Origin: Listeria floridensis FSL S10-1187
GTDB lineage: Bacteria > Bacillota > Bacilli > Lactobacillales > Listeriaceae
NCBI RefSeq assembly: GCF_000525875.1
Contig: NZ_AODF01000028.1
Coordinates: 1-64,000 of the forward strand
Direction of reading: 5' to 3'
DNA: 64,000 bases
The notes beneath the pieces are model-generated. The model searched no databases. It was not told the DNA's origin and saw nothing but the letters and a program-made list of their open reading frames with translations. Of this stretch, positions 8,180 through 17,492 are shown piece after piece. The number at the start of each line of letters is the position of its first letter. Positions within the stretch are counted from its first letter, which is position 1. The translations under genes were made by a program, and so were the position numbers.

Positions 8180-8816
8180 CTCCTTTTACTGTAGCAATCA
8201 GTTCTGGGAATAGCTTCTTACGTATATTTTTGATGTGCATATCGATAGTCCGTGTGTCGCCAAGGTAGTCATAACCCCAAATAAGGTCGATTAATTCTTC
8301 ACGCGTGTAGATTTTCCCTTTTCCAAGCAGCAGCGTTTGAAGTAACTCAAATTCTTTAGCTGTTAAATCTACAAGTTCACCATGATAGAACACTTCATAG
8401 TTATTGACAATTAAACGAATATCTTTGTATTCAATTTCAGTTAAAGCTTCAGTGTATGTACGGCGAATGATGGCTTCAATTTTGTAAATTAAAATATTCA
8501 TTGAAAAAGGCTTACTGACATAGTCATCAATTTTATATTCATAGGCATTGATTTGAAACATTTCATCTGTAAGTGCGCTGATGACGATGATGGGAATGTC
8601 GCTTTCGGCTCTAATTTTTTTTATAAGTTCTTCGCCTGACAATCCGGGAAGCATCATATCCGTTAAAATAACGTGAAACTCCTCTGTTTGAAAGCTTTCC
8701 CACGCTTCCTCTCCAGTTGCAACAGAAACGACGTCGTAGCCTGAGCGCGTAATGAACGCTTGAATGGCTGTACGAATGTCCGATTGATCTTCCACTACTA
8801 AAACCCGATATTTCAA
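8154..8816 (-). CDS. OmpR/PhoB family response regulator
   Basis: A DNA-binding response regulator of 220 residues. The receiver domain (1-120) has the acidic pair ED near residue 9, the phospho-acceptor Asp in LTDMMLPG (about 53) and the conserved Lys in VSKPF (about 103). The winged-helix output domain (about 125-220) ends with TVKGVGYRI, typical of the PhoB group. It is first in the operon with the kinase. The 480-base gap to the divergent WxL locus contains its promoter. Confidence 0.95.
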   Translation of the reverse strand: MKYRVLVVEDQSDIRTAIQAFITRSGYDVVSVATGEEAWESFQTEEFHVILTDMMLPGLSGEELIKKIRAESDIPIIVISALTDEMFQINAYEYKIDDYVSKPFSMNILIYKIEAIIRRTYTEALTEIEYKDIRLIVNNYEVFYHGELVDLTAKEFELLQTLLLGKGKIYTREELIDLIWGYDYLGDTRTIDMHIKNIRKKLFPELIATVKGVGYRIERN

Positions 8817-9300
8817 AAAAATCCCCTCCAGATGTATCTTTTTATCTTGAAAGTTTCCGTTAGAAAATTTGTGACTCCCCGTTTTGCAATACTAACGTGC
8901 TTGATGTGAACAAAAGTTTTTGAGCAGTTCACTGGGATAAAAATGAAAACAAAATCATGCTGCTTTTAGTTATAATACCGCACTATGAGGCTTTTTACAA
9001 AGAAATCGCGGATAAAAATACATTTGAAAATAAAAAATAAAGATACATTATTGCTGGTTATAAAAATGCTTGGTTGGCTATTGAAAAGCGCTATTAGGTT
9101 GGGGATTCCCTTGAGTTTATTCATATTAAAGTAAAATTATTTTGTCTTTGATTTTATAAGAATATACTTTTTATCCAAAACTTTACACAAATTATATATT
9201 AAGGTCATTCATAGATCACAAGCAACTGGCAAAATAATGACTGTAGCAATCAACAGGCAAGAAACGACACACAGGAATCAAAAATACACAGGGAGGTGTA
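8817..9300. other. Divergent intergenic region, regulator / WxL locus
   Basis: A 484-base AT-rich gap between the two divergent operons. It ends in a strong GGGAGGTG site (9291-9298) that fixes ATG 9301 as the WxL lectin start. I see no clear coding frame. TATATT near 9195 is a possible -10 for the WxL operon, with a poor -35. Confidence 0.4.
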
Positions 9301-11270
9301 ATGGTGAAACAAGTTTGGATGTTTTTTTTTATTTGTATGTTCCTTCAGTTTCTTACTACCGCTGACAGCCTATGCAAATGAGGAAAGCATGCCGCCTGCT
9401 GGAATTAAGCTGACAGATGTTTTTCAAGTGCCAAGCGGTGCAAACAGTTCAGTCATTGAATCAGATGACTTGGATATTGTAGAAATTACAGCTGACAGAA
9501 AAAACCAAGCAGGTGCGATCTGGAACACAGATGGCAACATGATGGATTTGACGAAAGATTTTAAAACGTCGATGTACCTTTATTTTGGGGATAGAGGAGA
9601 AAAGGCGGCTGACGGCATGGCATTCGTTATGCAGGCAGATAAGAATAAAAATAAAGCTTTCAGAACAGGTGAAGGAGCACGTCTCGGGGTTTGGGATTCA
9701 GCGAGTTATAAGGACTTCGGAATGGCGATCATGAACTCTTTCGCAGTCGAGTTTGATACACATTATAATAGTGAGTTTGATGCAGCAATTCCAAAAGGAA
9801 AAAATCACATTGCATGGGGATATCCGGGAAAGAAGTCAACTTATCATGATGAATGGAAATTAATTGGCTCTTACCGGTGGCTCAATCATGAAGATCCGAT
9901 TTTTCCAAAAAATAACTATCTATCTGATGGAAAATGGCATCATTTTGTAGTGAAGTGGGATGCTGAGCGATCAACGCTCACGTATCAATTCGATACAATG
10001 AGAACGATCAGTATTCCGATTGATGTGAAGGATGTATTTGGAACTTCGCAAGTTTACTGGGGTTTTACAGGTTCAACAGGAAGTGATTATGCGAATAACC
10101 GCGTTGTTTTCGAAGAAATTCCAGAACTTTTGGAAGGTGAAACCAAAGAAAAAATTGTTGATCAACGAGACGGCAAAAGCATTGAAGGCAAAGAAGTTCA
10201 TGCAGAGGATGTGTTGACTTACGAAATTGATACGCAGTATTTGAAGGGTAAGACTGCTTGGAAGGATGTTTTTCTAAAAAAAAAGATTGAATCCTTACGT
10301 TAAGCATCTTCCTGGTTCGCTTCGTGCGGTGGATCAAGATGGTAATGAAACAGGGTTAGATGAAAGTTTTTTTACTGGCGAAGTTTTAAATCTTCCGTTT
10401 GGCGACTTGACTGAGAAATCTGGGATTAAAAAGATTCGTTTTGAAGCTCGGGTAAATAAAGTGGATATGGATCAAGAGGTAACTGAAAAGTCGGCTTCTG
10501 TCGGCAAAAACTTAATAACAAATTCAGACCCCATTGACTTTACGATTGCAAGTAATCGCCCGCCAGTTGTTGAACTGATGGATTCTGGAAAGATTGTTGG
10601 ACTTGAGACTCCGAATGCACCAAGTATTCGAATTCCGGGAAGTTGGCGCGACCATGACAGCGGTTGGGTAGAACTTTACTACCAAATTGATAATGGAACT
10701 CCGCAGAAGTTTCTTGGGAAGCAAGAGAATAATCCAACAAATGTGAACTATAATTTCAATCTATATGTAAAACCTGAAACTTTAGAACTGGGTAAACATC
10801 GCGTGAATGTTTATGCGATGGACGCGGAAGGGGCTAAATCGAATGTCGATTATGTCGATCTATTAGTGGAAGGAAGATTGAGTTTTTCTGAGATTTCAGA
10901 TTTTGAGTTTGGTTTGCAAGAAATCCCAACGGAAAATACGCTTATTTTTGCAAATAAGAATAGGGGTATTACGATTTCAGATACACGAGGAGCTGGAGGC
11001 TCATGGTCGCTTAAAGCACGTCTTAAAAAGCCACTTGTTTCAAAAGAAGGAAATCAGCTTAACGGTTTGGTTTTTGTAGATGAAAAAGGGAATTCGCAAC
11101 CGCTTGATACTGAAAATCTTATTCAAATTAAATCAGGTGAAACAGGTACTGAAAAACTTCAAAAAATTGAATGGAATGAAAAGCAAGGACTTGGCATTGA
11201 ACTGCTACCTTCTTCTTACGTTGGAGAATATAGTGGAGCGGTTGAATGGGTTCTTGAAGACACGCCTTGA
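9301..11270 (+). CDS. Lectin-domain WxL surface protein (two frameshifts)
   Basis: A secreted, non-covalently wall-bound protein of about 655 residues. Two homopolymer errors break it: the T9 run at 9322-9330 inside the signal peptide and the A9 run at 10276-10284. Removing one base from each restores a signal peptide with cleavage at AYA-NE and one continuous frame. The N-terminal third is a legume-lectin-like beta domain, with GMAFVMQAD, FAVEFDTHYN (metal and sugar site) and WHHFVVKW. The middle is two immunoglobulin-like modules. The C-terminus is a WxL domain with GSWSLKA and a final VEWVLEDTP. It heads the WxL operon, so it may bind cell-surface or dietary glycans for the complex. Confidence 0.85.
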
Positions 11271-11287
11271 GTAAAGGAAGGTTAAAG

Positions 11288-11600
11288 ATGAAAAAAGTAA
11301 TAGGTGTAATGATTTTTACTGGTTATCTCTTTTGTTTTTCCTTCGGTAAGTTCTCTTGCGGCGACTAATCAGTTTGAAAGCAGCGGACACATTCGTTTTG
11401 TTGAAGGAAATGCTCAAGAAGAAGAAAAAACGATTTCTTCTAAGAGCAAGGAAAGTGATAGGAAAACAAAGTTTGAGAAAATCCCGCAAACGGGCGATCA
11501 AGCGAATGAAACTTTTATTGTGCTGACAGGCGCTCTTGCACTGGCAGCTGCATATATACTATTAAAACAAGAAAAGAGGAAAAGAAATGAAAATGAATAA
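11288..11600 (+). CDS. Small sortase-anchored WxL-locus protein (frameshifted)
   Basis: A protein of about 103 residues that a start-to-stop search misses because one extra base near 11320-11326 shifts the frame. With it removed, the product has a signal peptide (MKKVIGVMIF to cleavage near SLAA), a charged Glu/Lys linker, the sorting motif IPQTGD, a hydrophobic helix and a basic tail ending KRKRNENE. This is the layout of the short LPXTG-like proteins that accompany WxL and DUF916 proteins in Firmicutes (CscD-like). The final codons overlap the start of the next gene (11587) by 14 bases. Confidence 0.75.
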
Positions 11601-12240
11601 ATTAGTAATCGGAACGGTAGCAGCAGCAACACTGCTTACTTTTGGAGCGAAAACAGGATTTGCAGCAGAGGCTGACAATGCAACATCGAAAGCAAACGTC
11701 AAACTTCAACAAGGTGAAAAGAAAGATCCAGTTAAACCAATCGAGCCAGGTGAACCAGGCGGAGAAACAGGAAATGTCGGACCGCTTACGATTGATAATG
11801 TAACACCATTTAATTTTGGAATGCACGATATTGATTCAGCTACACAAACGTATACGATCTCAGCAAAAAATGCGAATATCCAAGTATCAGACCGTCGCGG
11901 AGAAGGCCAAGGATGGATGCTGCAAGTAGGTTTATCTGCTTTTGCTGAAGCGAAAGATAAAGAAAAGGTATTAAAAGGAGCTTCGCTTACAATTCCACAA
12001 GGTCAAATGAAAACGACGGCAGGAAATGTTTCTGTAGCACCAAACAACTTTGGAATTAAACTTGAAGCTGACGGCGAAGGAGCTGCTACTTTGATGCAAG
12101 CAGATGAAAAAACAGGGATGGGTTCTTGGGCTGATGTGCTAAACAGCGATGAAGTTAAATTGACAGTACCTGCCGGTAACTTTGCAGGTGAATATAATGC
12201 AACGCTAAGCTGGAGTCTTGTAGACGCACCAACTAAATAA
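11587..12240 (+). CDS. WxL domain surface protein
   Basis: A 217-residue secreted protein with a signal peptide (cleavage near GFA-AEA), a short Pro/Gly/Glu linker and a WxL domain. The two WxL signatures are GWMLQV (about residue 113) and the terminal LSWSLVDAP. WxL domains bind peptidoglycan non-covalently. The start at 11587 has AGAGGA six bases upstream, and a second Met lies two codons later. It is the first of two tandem WxL paralogues in this operon. Confidence 0.92.
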   Translation: MKMNKLVIGTVAAATLLTFGAKTGFAAEADNATSKANVKLQQGEKKDPVKPIEPGEPGGETGNVGPLTIDNVTPFNFGMHDIDSATQTYTISAKNANIQVSDRRGEGQGWMLQVGLSAFAEAKDKEKVLKGASLTIPQGQMKTTAGNVSVAPNNFGIKLEADGEGAATLMQADEKTGMGSWADVLNSDEVKLTVPAGNFAGEYNATLSWSLVDAPTK

Positions 12241-12265
12241 TGTTTAAAAAGGGAGAAAAGAAATT

Positions 12266-12967
12266 ATGAATAAAATTAAATTTGCCACACTTACTTGTGC
12301 TTTTGCAGTGACGCTTACAGGAACTGCGCAAACTGCTTTTGCAGCATTAGCTGATTCTGCTGAGTCTAACAATCACATTTCATTTGAAGCGGGGGAAGAT
12401 CCGACTAAACCACTTAACCCAAGGAACCCTAACGACCCTAAACCGAGTGATCCTGCTGATCCAGAAGATCCAACGAACTCTGGTACTGGGAATGAGGGGC
12501 CACTTACTGTCGACTTTGTATCGAATATCGAGTTTGGTACGAAAAAAATCTCGGCTGATACAACGATTTATAATGCAAAAAATGCAGATCCGTTTGTTCA
12601 AGTTACTGACACTCGCGGAACTGGTGCAGGATGGACACTGACAGCTAAGGCTTCTGAATTTAAAAGTAAAGATGGTACTGCAATATTAAAGGGTGCTGAA
12701 CTTTCTTTTACAGATGGCGAACTGAAGACACAAACGGCAAATATTTCGAAGGCACCTAAAGCTTTTGATGTTAAGTTTGATAATACAGATTCAAAAATGA
12801 TTCTTCGTGCTGATGAAAATACAGGTCGTGGTACATGGCTCGACGTATTTAATGGTAAACAAGGCGATAACCAAAAAGTACAATTGAAAGTTCTTCCAGG
12901 AACGGCAGAAGCAAATGTGGATTATACAGCTAAAATCAGTTGGGAATTAACAGACGCACCGATGTAA
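12266..12967 (+). CDS. WxL domain surface protein
   Basis: A 233-residue secreted protein, paralogous to the preceding gene. It has a signal peptide (cleavage after AFA), a linker rich in Pro, Asp and Asn with near-repeats of PxDP (about residues 45-72), and a WxL domain with GWTLTA and a terminal ISWELTDAP. Spacing of 25 bases with a GGGAGAAAAG site indicates the same transcript. Confidence 0.92.
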   Translation: MNKIKFATLTCAFAVTLTGTAQTAFAALADSAESNNHISFEAGEDPTKPLNPRNPNDPKPSDPADPEDPTNSGTGNEGPLTVDFVSNIEFGTKKISADTTIYNAKNADPFVQVTDTRGTGAGWTLTAKASEFKSKDGTAILKGAELSFTDGELKTQTANISKAPKAFDVKFDNTDSKMILRADENTGRGTWLDVFNGKQGDNQKVQLKVLPGTAEANVDYTAKISWELTDAPM

Positions 12968-13029
12968 AAACAGAATGGCAATTAGTCTTGCGAGATTAAT
13001 TGCCATTTCAAAAAGAAAGGAAATGGACG

Positions 13030-14043
13030 ATGAAATTAAAAACAATGATTGTCGGATTGACGGCAAGTGCAGCTCTTATTTTAGGAATGCCGCTTAACGG
13101 TGAAGCAAGTGATATGAAATATAGTGTGAAAGCAAATATTCCAGAGAACCAAGTGGACAAAACGAAGACATATTTTGATTTGCGTGTTAAACCTGGCGCG
13201 GTTCAAACAATTTCGCTTACTCTACAAAATAATGCAGCGGAAGAAGCTGTTATTGAAGTAGAACCAAATAGAGCGACAACCAATCGCAACGGGGTAATTA
13301 ATTACGGGAAATCAATTGACAAAAAAGATAAGACACTTAAGGCAGACTTTGAAGAAATGGTTTCAAAAAAACAAGAAGTCGTGCTAAAACCGAATGAAGA
13401 AAAACAAGTGAAATTCACGCTTACAATGCCGAAAGAGGCGTTTAAAGGAACGGTTTTGGGTGGGTTTTATGTGCACAAAAAGGAATCAGATAAGGAAGCA
13501 AAGCAAGAAAAAGATGTACAAATTAAAAATGACTATTCTTATATTATCGGCGTAAAGCTGACCGAATCAGATGAAAAGGTGGAACCAAATTTACAGCTTG
13601 GTCAAGTCAAACCCGGCTTACAAAATTATCATACAATCGTTTCAGCGAATTTAGAAAATACGGCGGCTACGATTATTTCTGGTATGACGGTGGAATCCAA
13701 GGTGTATAAAAAAGGGAAAACGAAGGTTTTGCATGAAGCAAAGGTTGAAAATCAAATGATGGCACCGAACTCGAACTATGATTTGCCGATTTCGTGGAAC
13801 GATCAGGTTCTTGAACCAGGGAAATATACGTTAGAGCTGAAGGCGCAAGATATGGATGGGCATAAGTGGAAGTTCACAAAGGATTTCGAAATTCGGAATC
13901 ATGACAAAAAATATAATGATGAAGCTGTCGGTTTGGAAGAGGGAAATGATTTAGTTCAAAATAGTGTGGTTGCGGCATTATTTACTGTCTTAATTGCTTT
14001 ATTGATCTTTGCATTTGAACGCTATCGCAGAAAAAGACAATAA
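13030..14043 (+). CDS. DUF916/DUF3324 WxL-interacting membrane protein
   Basis: A 337-residue protein with a signal peptide (MKLKTMIVGLTASAALILG), a DUF916 domain (about 30-150), a DUF3324 domain (about 160-290) and one C-terminal membrane helix followed by RYRRKRQ. Proteins of this kind are thought to hold WxL proteins at the cell surface. The frame is open ten codons further upstream, but the AAAGG site and the signal peptide support ATG 13030. It is the last gene of the five-gene WxL operon. Confidence 0.9.
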   Translation: MKLKTMIVGLTASAALILGMPLNGEASDMKYSVKANIPENQVDKTKTYFDLRVKPGAVQTISLTLQNNAAEEAVIEVEPNRATTNRNGVINYGKSIDKKDKTLKADFEEMVSKKQEVVLKPNEEKQVKFTLTMPKEAFKGTVLGGFYVHKKESDKEAKQEKDVQIKNDYSYIIGVKLTESDEKVEPNLQLGQVKPGLQNYHTIVSANLENTAATIISGMTVESKVYKKGKTKVLHEAKVENQMMAPNSNYDLPISWNDQVLEPGKYTLELKAQDMDGHKWKFTKDFEIRNHDKKYNDEAVGLEEGNDLVQNSVVAALFTVLIALLIFAFERYRRKRQ

Positions 14044-14047
14044 GAGA

Positions 14048-14091
14048 AAATAGAAAGAAGCGCGAACCTCGTTCGTGCTTCTTTCTATTTG
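14048..14091. terminator. Terminator hairpin between convergent genes
   Basis: AATAGAAAGAAGC-G-CGAAC pairs with GTTCG-TGCTTCTTTCTATT over a 3-base loop. The long stem separates the WxL operon from the convergent nuclease gene and probably serves both. Confidence 0.7.
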
Positions 14092-14098
14092 GACAGGT

Positions 14099-15163
14099 TT
14101 ATATAAATCTTTCTGCTATCGGTATGATTTTTTCTTTATAATTGAAAATATCAGTTACGCTCACGATTTCAATTTCGGTCTTTTCCTCGTCATTTAAAAT
14201 AATGAATTTTCTTGTATTGTTAACATAAAGCCGTAAAATCCATCTGCGGATATTATTGTCAATGATAATGTTGAAATAAGACTTGTTATCACGATAAAAA
14301 ATCCGCTCTAGATCTATCGTGTTTTTTAAAATGAGTTTTGTTGTAGCAAAGGCTTCAATTTCTTCCTCAGTAGTAACAATTTGTTGCTCATCTTCCACAT
14401 GAACAACACTTTCTTCTTCTTTACTAGAGGTTACAGATGAATTAAGCGCGGCGGTTAGCTTGCTGTTAACTTGTTCAGAGATAAATTGGCGAAAGCCTCG
14501 CTTAACTACAGGAGTAAATTTATCAATAACAGTTTTAGTTTTACTTCCTTCATAAATTTCAGTAATGACAAATTTTACAAACTCTTCACTGGGATCGTTT
14601 AATTGAATGGTTAAAAATTCTTTAATGAAGCCCAAGTATTTAAGGTCTGAAGCAGCTTTAGAAATATTGTTTAAGTCAAAGTTTATTTTGTGAAATTTAA
14701 AAATTTCAGTAGCTTGTCCATCTTTAAGTTCTGTTAAGTGAAATGAAAAGAAGGGAGTGCTATCCATTTTGTTCGGCTCATCAAGGTCAGTGTAAAATCG
14801 GTATTCATTACCGTTAGTGAGGATTCCAATTTTAGCTGAAGTTGTTCCAAAGTATCTAAACAGTTGTGAGTCATGCTTATTTAGCCGTTCAGTGATTGAT
14901 TTAGCTTCGACTAGTATAAGAGGACACCCATCTTCAAGAACAGCATAATCAACTTTTTCTCCTTTTTTAATACCAACATCTGCAGTAAATTCTGGTGAAA
15001 ATTCTAGTGGATTAAAAATGTCATAACCAAGAACTTGAAAAAAAGGCATGATTAAAGATGTTTTGGTGGCTTCTTCGGTTGTAATGTTTTCTGTTAGTTG
15101 CTCAACTCGGTTACTAAGAGTTTTCAATGATTTCGAAAATTGTTCAAATTCCATGATGTTCAT
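14099..15163 (-). CDS. HsdR N-terminal-like PD-(D/E)XK nuclease domain protein
   Basis: A 354-residue protein. The N-terminal half (about 1-180) resembles the nuclease module of type I restriction enzymes: GYDIFNPLEFSPEF, then KVDYAV (catalytic Asp) and LILVEAKS (Glu-x-Lys). The C-terminal half is of no recognised family and contains an acidic spacer (about 235-265) before a compact final domain. No helicase motor or hsdM/hsdS genes are nearby, so it is a solo nuclease-fold protein of the type found in prophages and defence islands. An XRE repressor lies 118 bases upstream on the same strand. The start could also be the second Met, three codons later. Confidence 0.75.
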   Translation of the reverse strand: MNIMEFEQFSKSLKTLSNRVEQLTENITTEEATKTSLIMPFFQVLGYDIFNPLEFSPEFTADVGIKKGEKVDYAVLEDGCPLILVEAKSITERLNKHDSQLFRYFGTTSAKIGILTNGNEYRFYTDLDEPNKMDSTPFFSFHLTELKDGQATEIFKFHKINFDLNNISKAASDLKYLGFIKEFLTIQLNDPSEEFVKFVITEIYEGSKTKTVIDKFTPVVKRGFRQFISEQVNSKLTAALNSSVTSSKEEESVVHVEDEQQIVTTEEEIEAFATTKLILKNTIDLERIFYRDNKSYFNIIIDNNIRRWILRLYVNNTRKFIILNDEEKTEIEIVSVTDIFNYKEKIIPIAERFI

Positions 15164-15281
15164 CTCCCGTTTTTGAAATATGTATTAATATTGATAAATT
15201 CACGCTTTTCAGTCGATAGATCAAATCATTTGCTTGATGTTCTCGCTTTTCTATTACTTATGGGACCCAACAATAGAATCC

Positions 15282-15593
15282 TTAAAAAGGGGACTGCTTT
15301 TTTTTTATTTCTGCCGATGACAGTCTTTTTGCGTCCTCCTTTCGGTCTAACTGTGCAGTAAACGACTCTTCTTTGTTAGCATTAATACTTCTAATATTTC
15401 TATCTAACAAAAAATCAGTCGATACCTGAAAATGATCAGCAATCTTGGTTAGGGTAGCAAAATCCGGTTCTCTTCTGCCGATTTCATAATTTGCTAGTGT
15501 GTTACGTGTGACTCCAATTTTTTCAGCTAGTTGTTTCTGAGTAAGATTTTCGATTTTCCGAAGATTTTTTATCTTATTTGCAAACAAAATCAT
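15282..15593 (-). CDS. XRE/Cro-CI family transcriptional regulator
   Basis: A 103-residue regulator with a helix-turn-helix of the Cro/CI type in the first 60 residues (LTQKQLAEKIGVTRNTLANYEIG). The rest is short and polar. The last codons cross a T9 run (15298-15306 on the plus strand), so the true C-terminus may differ by a frameshift. A perfect 7-bp inverted repeat (15619-15637) lies just upstream of its start and is a likely operator, suggesting autorepression. It is followed by the HsdR_N-like gene, which it may control. Confidence 0.85.
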   Translation of the reverse strand: MILFANKIKNLRKIENLTQKQLAEKIGVTRNTLANYEIGRREPDFATLTKIADHFQVSTDFLLDRNIRSINANKEESFTAQLDRKEDAKRLSSAEIKKKQSPF

Positions 15594-15618
15594 TCACTCC
15601 TCTCTTCATCCTCATTTT

Positions 15619-15637
15619 AAGTGACAATGAGTCACTT
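15619..15637. promoter_or_regulatory. Likely operator of the XRE regulator
   Basis: AAGTGAC-AATGA-GTCACTT is a perfect inverted repeat of 7 bp arms with a 5-base spacer. It is centred about 35 bases upstream of the XRE start, which suits a dimeric repressor site. A half-site (AAGTCAC) recurs at about 15667. Confidence 0.55.
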
Positions 15638-15776
15638 ATCAATCTAAAAATGTGAGGTTGACGAAAAGTCACATAAACAGAACTTGAAACTGAAAAATAT
15701 GAATGTAAAAGGGTAAATAAAAAAGATGTAAAATAGATAAATTATTTTTACATCTTCTCAAATAAATAATTTCTAA

Positions 15777-16445
15777 CTAACTCCCATAATAATCATATCG
15801 TCTTTTATCGTATTTACTATTATTCAACACAGCCCCAATTGCACGAACGCCTGAATCAGCTAGGAAGTTGCGCGCTTGAATGAAATCGTCTTCCATCGTT
15901 TTGCCGCTATTCACAACGAGGATACCTAGATCAGATAATGCTGCGTAAATTCGAGCATCTGTGAAAATTGTGATTGGGGGACAGTCAAAGATAATCATTT
16001 CATAGCGTGTCAGTGCATCTTGAATCAGGCCGCTTAGATCGTGTGTTTTAATCAGTTCAAGCGGGTTTGGCGGAATCACTCCAGTTGGAATCAAGTCAAG
16101 ATAGTCATCAAGCGGCTGAGCTGCCTCTTCAAAAGTTGCATCGCCGATTAAATAGTTGGAAAGCCCTTTGGATGTTGTAGCATAGTTTTCACGCGACAGT
16201 TTCGGTGAATAAAAATCTGTATCCACCAAAAGAGTTTTTTGCTTAAACTGAGCATAAGTAGACGCGAAATTTGAACTGAAAAAGGTTTTGCCTTCTCCTT
16301 TACTAGCAGAAGTGACAGTTATTGTCTGCACGTTTTGACCATTTGCACGCATGAACTGGATATTGGTTTGGATGGAACTGAATTTTTCATTTGCAACTTC
16401 ATTACTTTGAATGATGGACGATTTCTTGCTACGCTGTAATTTCAT
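15777..16445 (-). CDS. Bacterial tyrosine kinase (CpsD/CapB family)
   Basis: A 222-residue BY-kinase that autophosphorylates on C-terminal tyrosines and controls polysaccharide polymerisation or export. It has Walker A SASKGEGKT (about 47-55), Walker A' LLVDTDFYSP (about 72-81) and Walker B IIFDCPP (about 150). The C-terminus YDKRRYDYYGS is the usual tyrosine cluster. It overlaps its membrane partner by 4 bases (ATGA). There are no glycosyltransferases, Wzx/Wzy or a phosphatase in the window, so it is an orphan pair that presumably acts on another locus. Confidence 0.9.
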   Translation of the reverse strand: MKLQRSKKSSIIQSNEVANEKFSSIQTNIQFMRANGQNVQTITVTSASKGEGKTFFSSNFASTYAQFKQKTLLVDTDFYSPKLSRENYATTSKGLSNYLIGDATFEEAAQPLDDYLDLIPTGVIPPNPLELIKTHDLSGLIQDALTRYEMIIFDCPPITIFTDARIYAALSDLGILVVNSGKTMEDDFIQARNFLADSGVRAIGAVLNNSKYDKRRYDYYGS

Positions 16446-17095
16446 GAGTTTTCTCCTCTAGCTTTAACATGTACTTCTTCAATCCGAGGAATATCGCCGA
16501 TGTATGTGACGCCAAGGTCAATAAGCTGTTCTTTCGTTTTTATGCTCCGGTCTTTCATGCAGAGGATAAGCAAAGAAATAAATGAAAACAGTAAAGTAAT
16601 CAAGAAGACTAAGATATAGTTCGTGAAGCCAAGTTTTACTTTGGCCGTAGTCGGCTGATCAAGAATGGTAGCTGTATTATTTGGAAACAATGCCGGAAAA
16701 TCCTTTTGAATAACCGTGATGTAAGCTTGGCTGATTTTGTCGGCTTCTTTTTTATCTGTCGTTTCATAAGTGAAATGGAAGGCAAGTGAGTTTGTATCAG
16801 AAGTCACCGTAAGCTTTTTCGCAATGGCTTCAGTTGTTAATTGAACGTTTGCTTCATTTTTAACATCCGACAAAATTTTTTCACTTGTTAAAACAGAAGA
16901 ATACGTGTTTAAAAGTTGAATATTGCTTTGGACTTCACTTTGCGAACTAGCAGTATTTGAATTTTCCTTGTTACTGAGGAGTATGCCAAAGTTTGCTTGA
17001 TATTTTGTGTCCGCTATAAAATTTTGATAGATATAAACACATGCCTGACCAAGCAAAATAAGCGCCAGAATCCAAATTATTTTTTGCTTAAACAT
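16442..17095 (-). CDS. Wzz-like chain length determinant / kinase modulator (CpsC family)
   Basis: A 217-residue membrane protein with helices at about 7-27 and 168-192 and an extracytoplasmic domain between them. The basic cytoplasmic C-terminus (IPRIEEV and following) activates the tyrosine kinase in this family. It is first in the two-gene operon. No recognised promoter is visible, and the upstream 500 bases are non-coding. Confidence 0.85.
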   Translation of the reverse strand: MFKQKIIWILALILLGQACVYIYQNFIADTKYQANFGILLSNKENSNTASSQSEVQSNIQLLNTYSSVLTSEKILSDVKNEANVQLTTEAIAKKLTVTSDTNSLAFHFTYETTDKKEADKISQAYITVIQKDFPALFPNNTATILDQPTTAKVKLGFTNYILVFLITLLFSFISLLILCMKDRSIKTKEQLIDLGVTYIGDIPRIEEVHVKARGENS

Positions 17096-17442
17096 TGTCC
17101 AAATATTTACGATCGTTTAAATTTTTTATATTCATTTTTTCCACCTATCATTTGTAAGATCTTATGAGGCCATGGGCAACAATAACAGTTTAGCAGGATT
17201 ACTCGATGCGAATAAACCCTCGTTCTTTACTTTGAAGCAGGCTTTTCCATCTTTTTAGAGGTTTTATTAGTTTAATTTTTTGAAAATTAAACATAAATAA
17301 CAGCCTAAAAAGTCATCAATGACAGTATACCATGAAAAAAAATTTGCTTCTACTTTTTTTTGAAAAAGGTATACTGAAAAAAACAATTAATTTAGAGGCA
17401 GTGGGAGATACGTTTGAGAAAACAAAAGTTTTTTAAAACAGA
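17096..17442. other. Non-coding region upstream of the kinase pair
   Basis: About 350 AT-rich bases. I see no conserved coding frame. GGTATACTG at 17369-17377 resembles a -10 element but no gene follows it. The region ends at the hairpin at 17443-17484. Confidence 0.3.
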
Positions 17443-17484
17443 AAAAACCGGAACTCTGAGAAGAAATAGAGATCCGGTTTTTCT
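17443..17484. terminator. Terminator hairpin after the small membrane ORF
   Basis: AAAAAACCGGA pairs with TCCGGTTTTT around a loop of about 20 bases. It lies just past the minus-strand end of the 28-residue ORF and so terminates the SteT-small ORF transcript. T runs on both sides make it usable in either direction. Confidence 0.65.
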
Positions 17485-17492
17485 GCAGCTAT

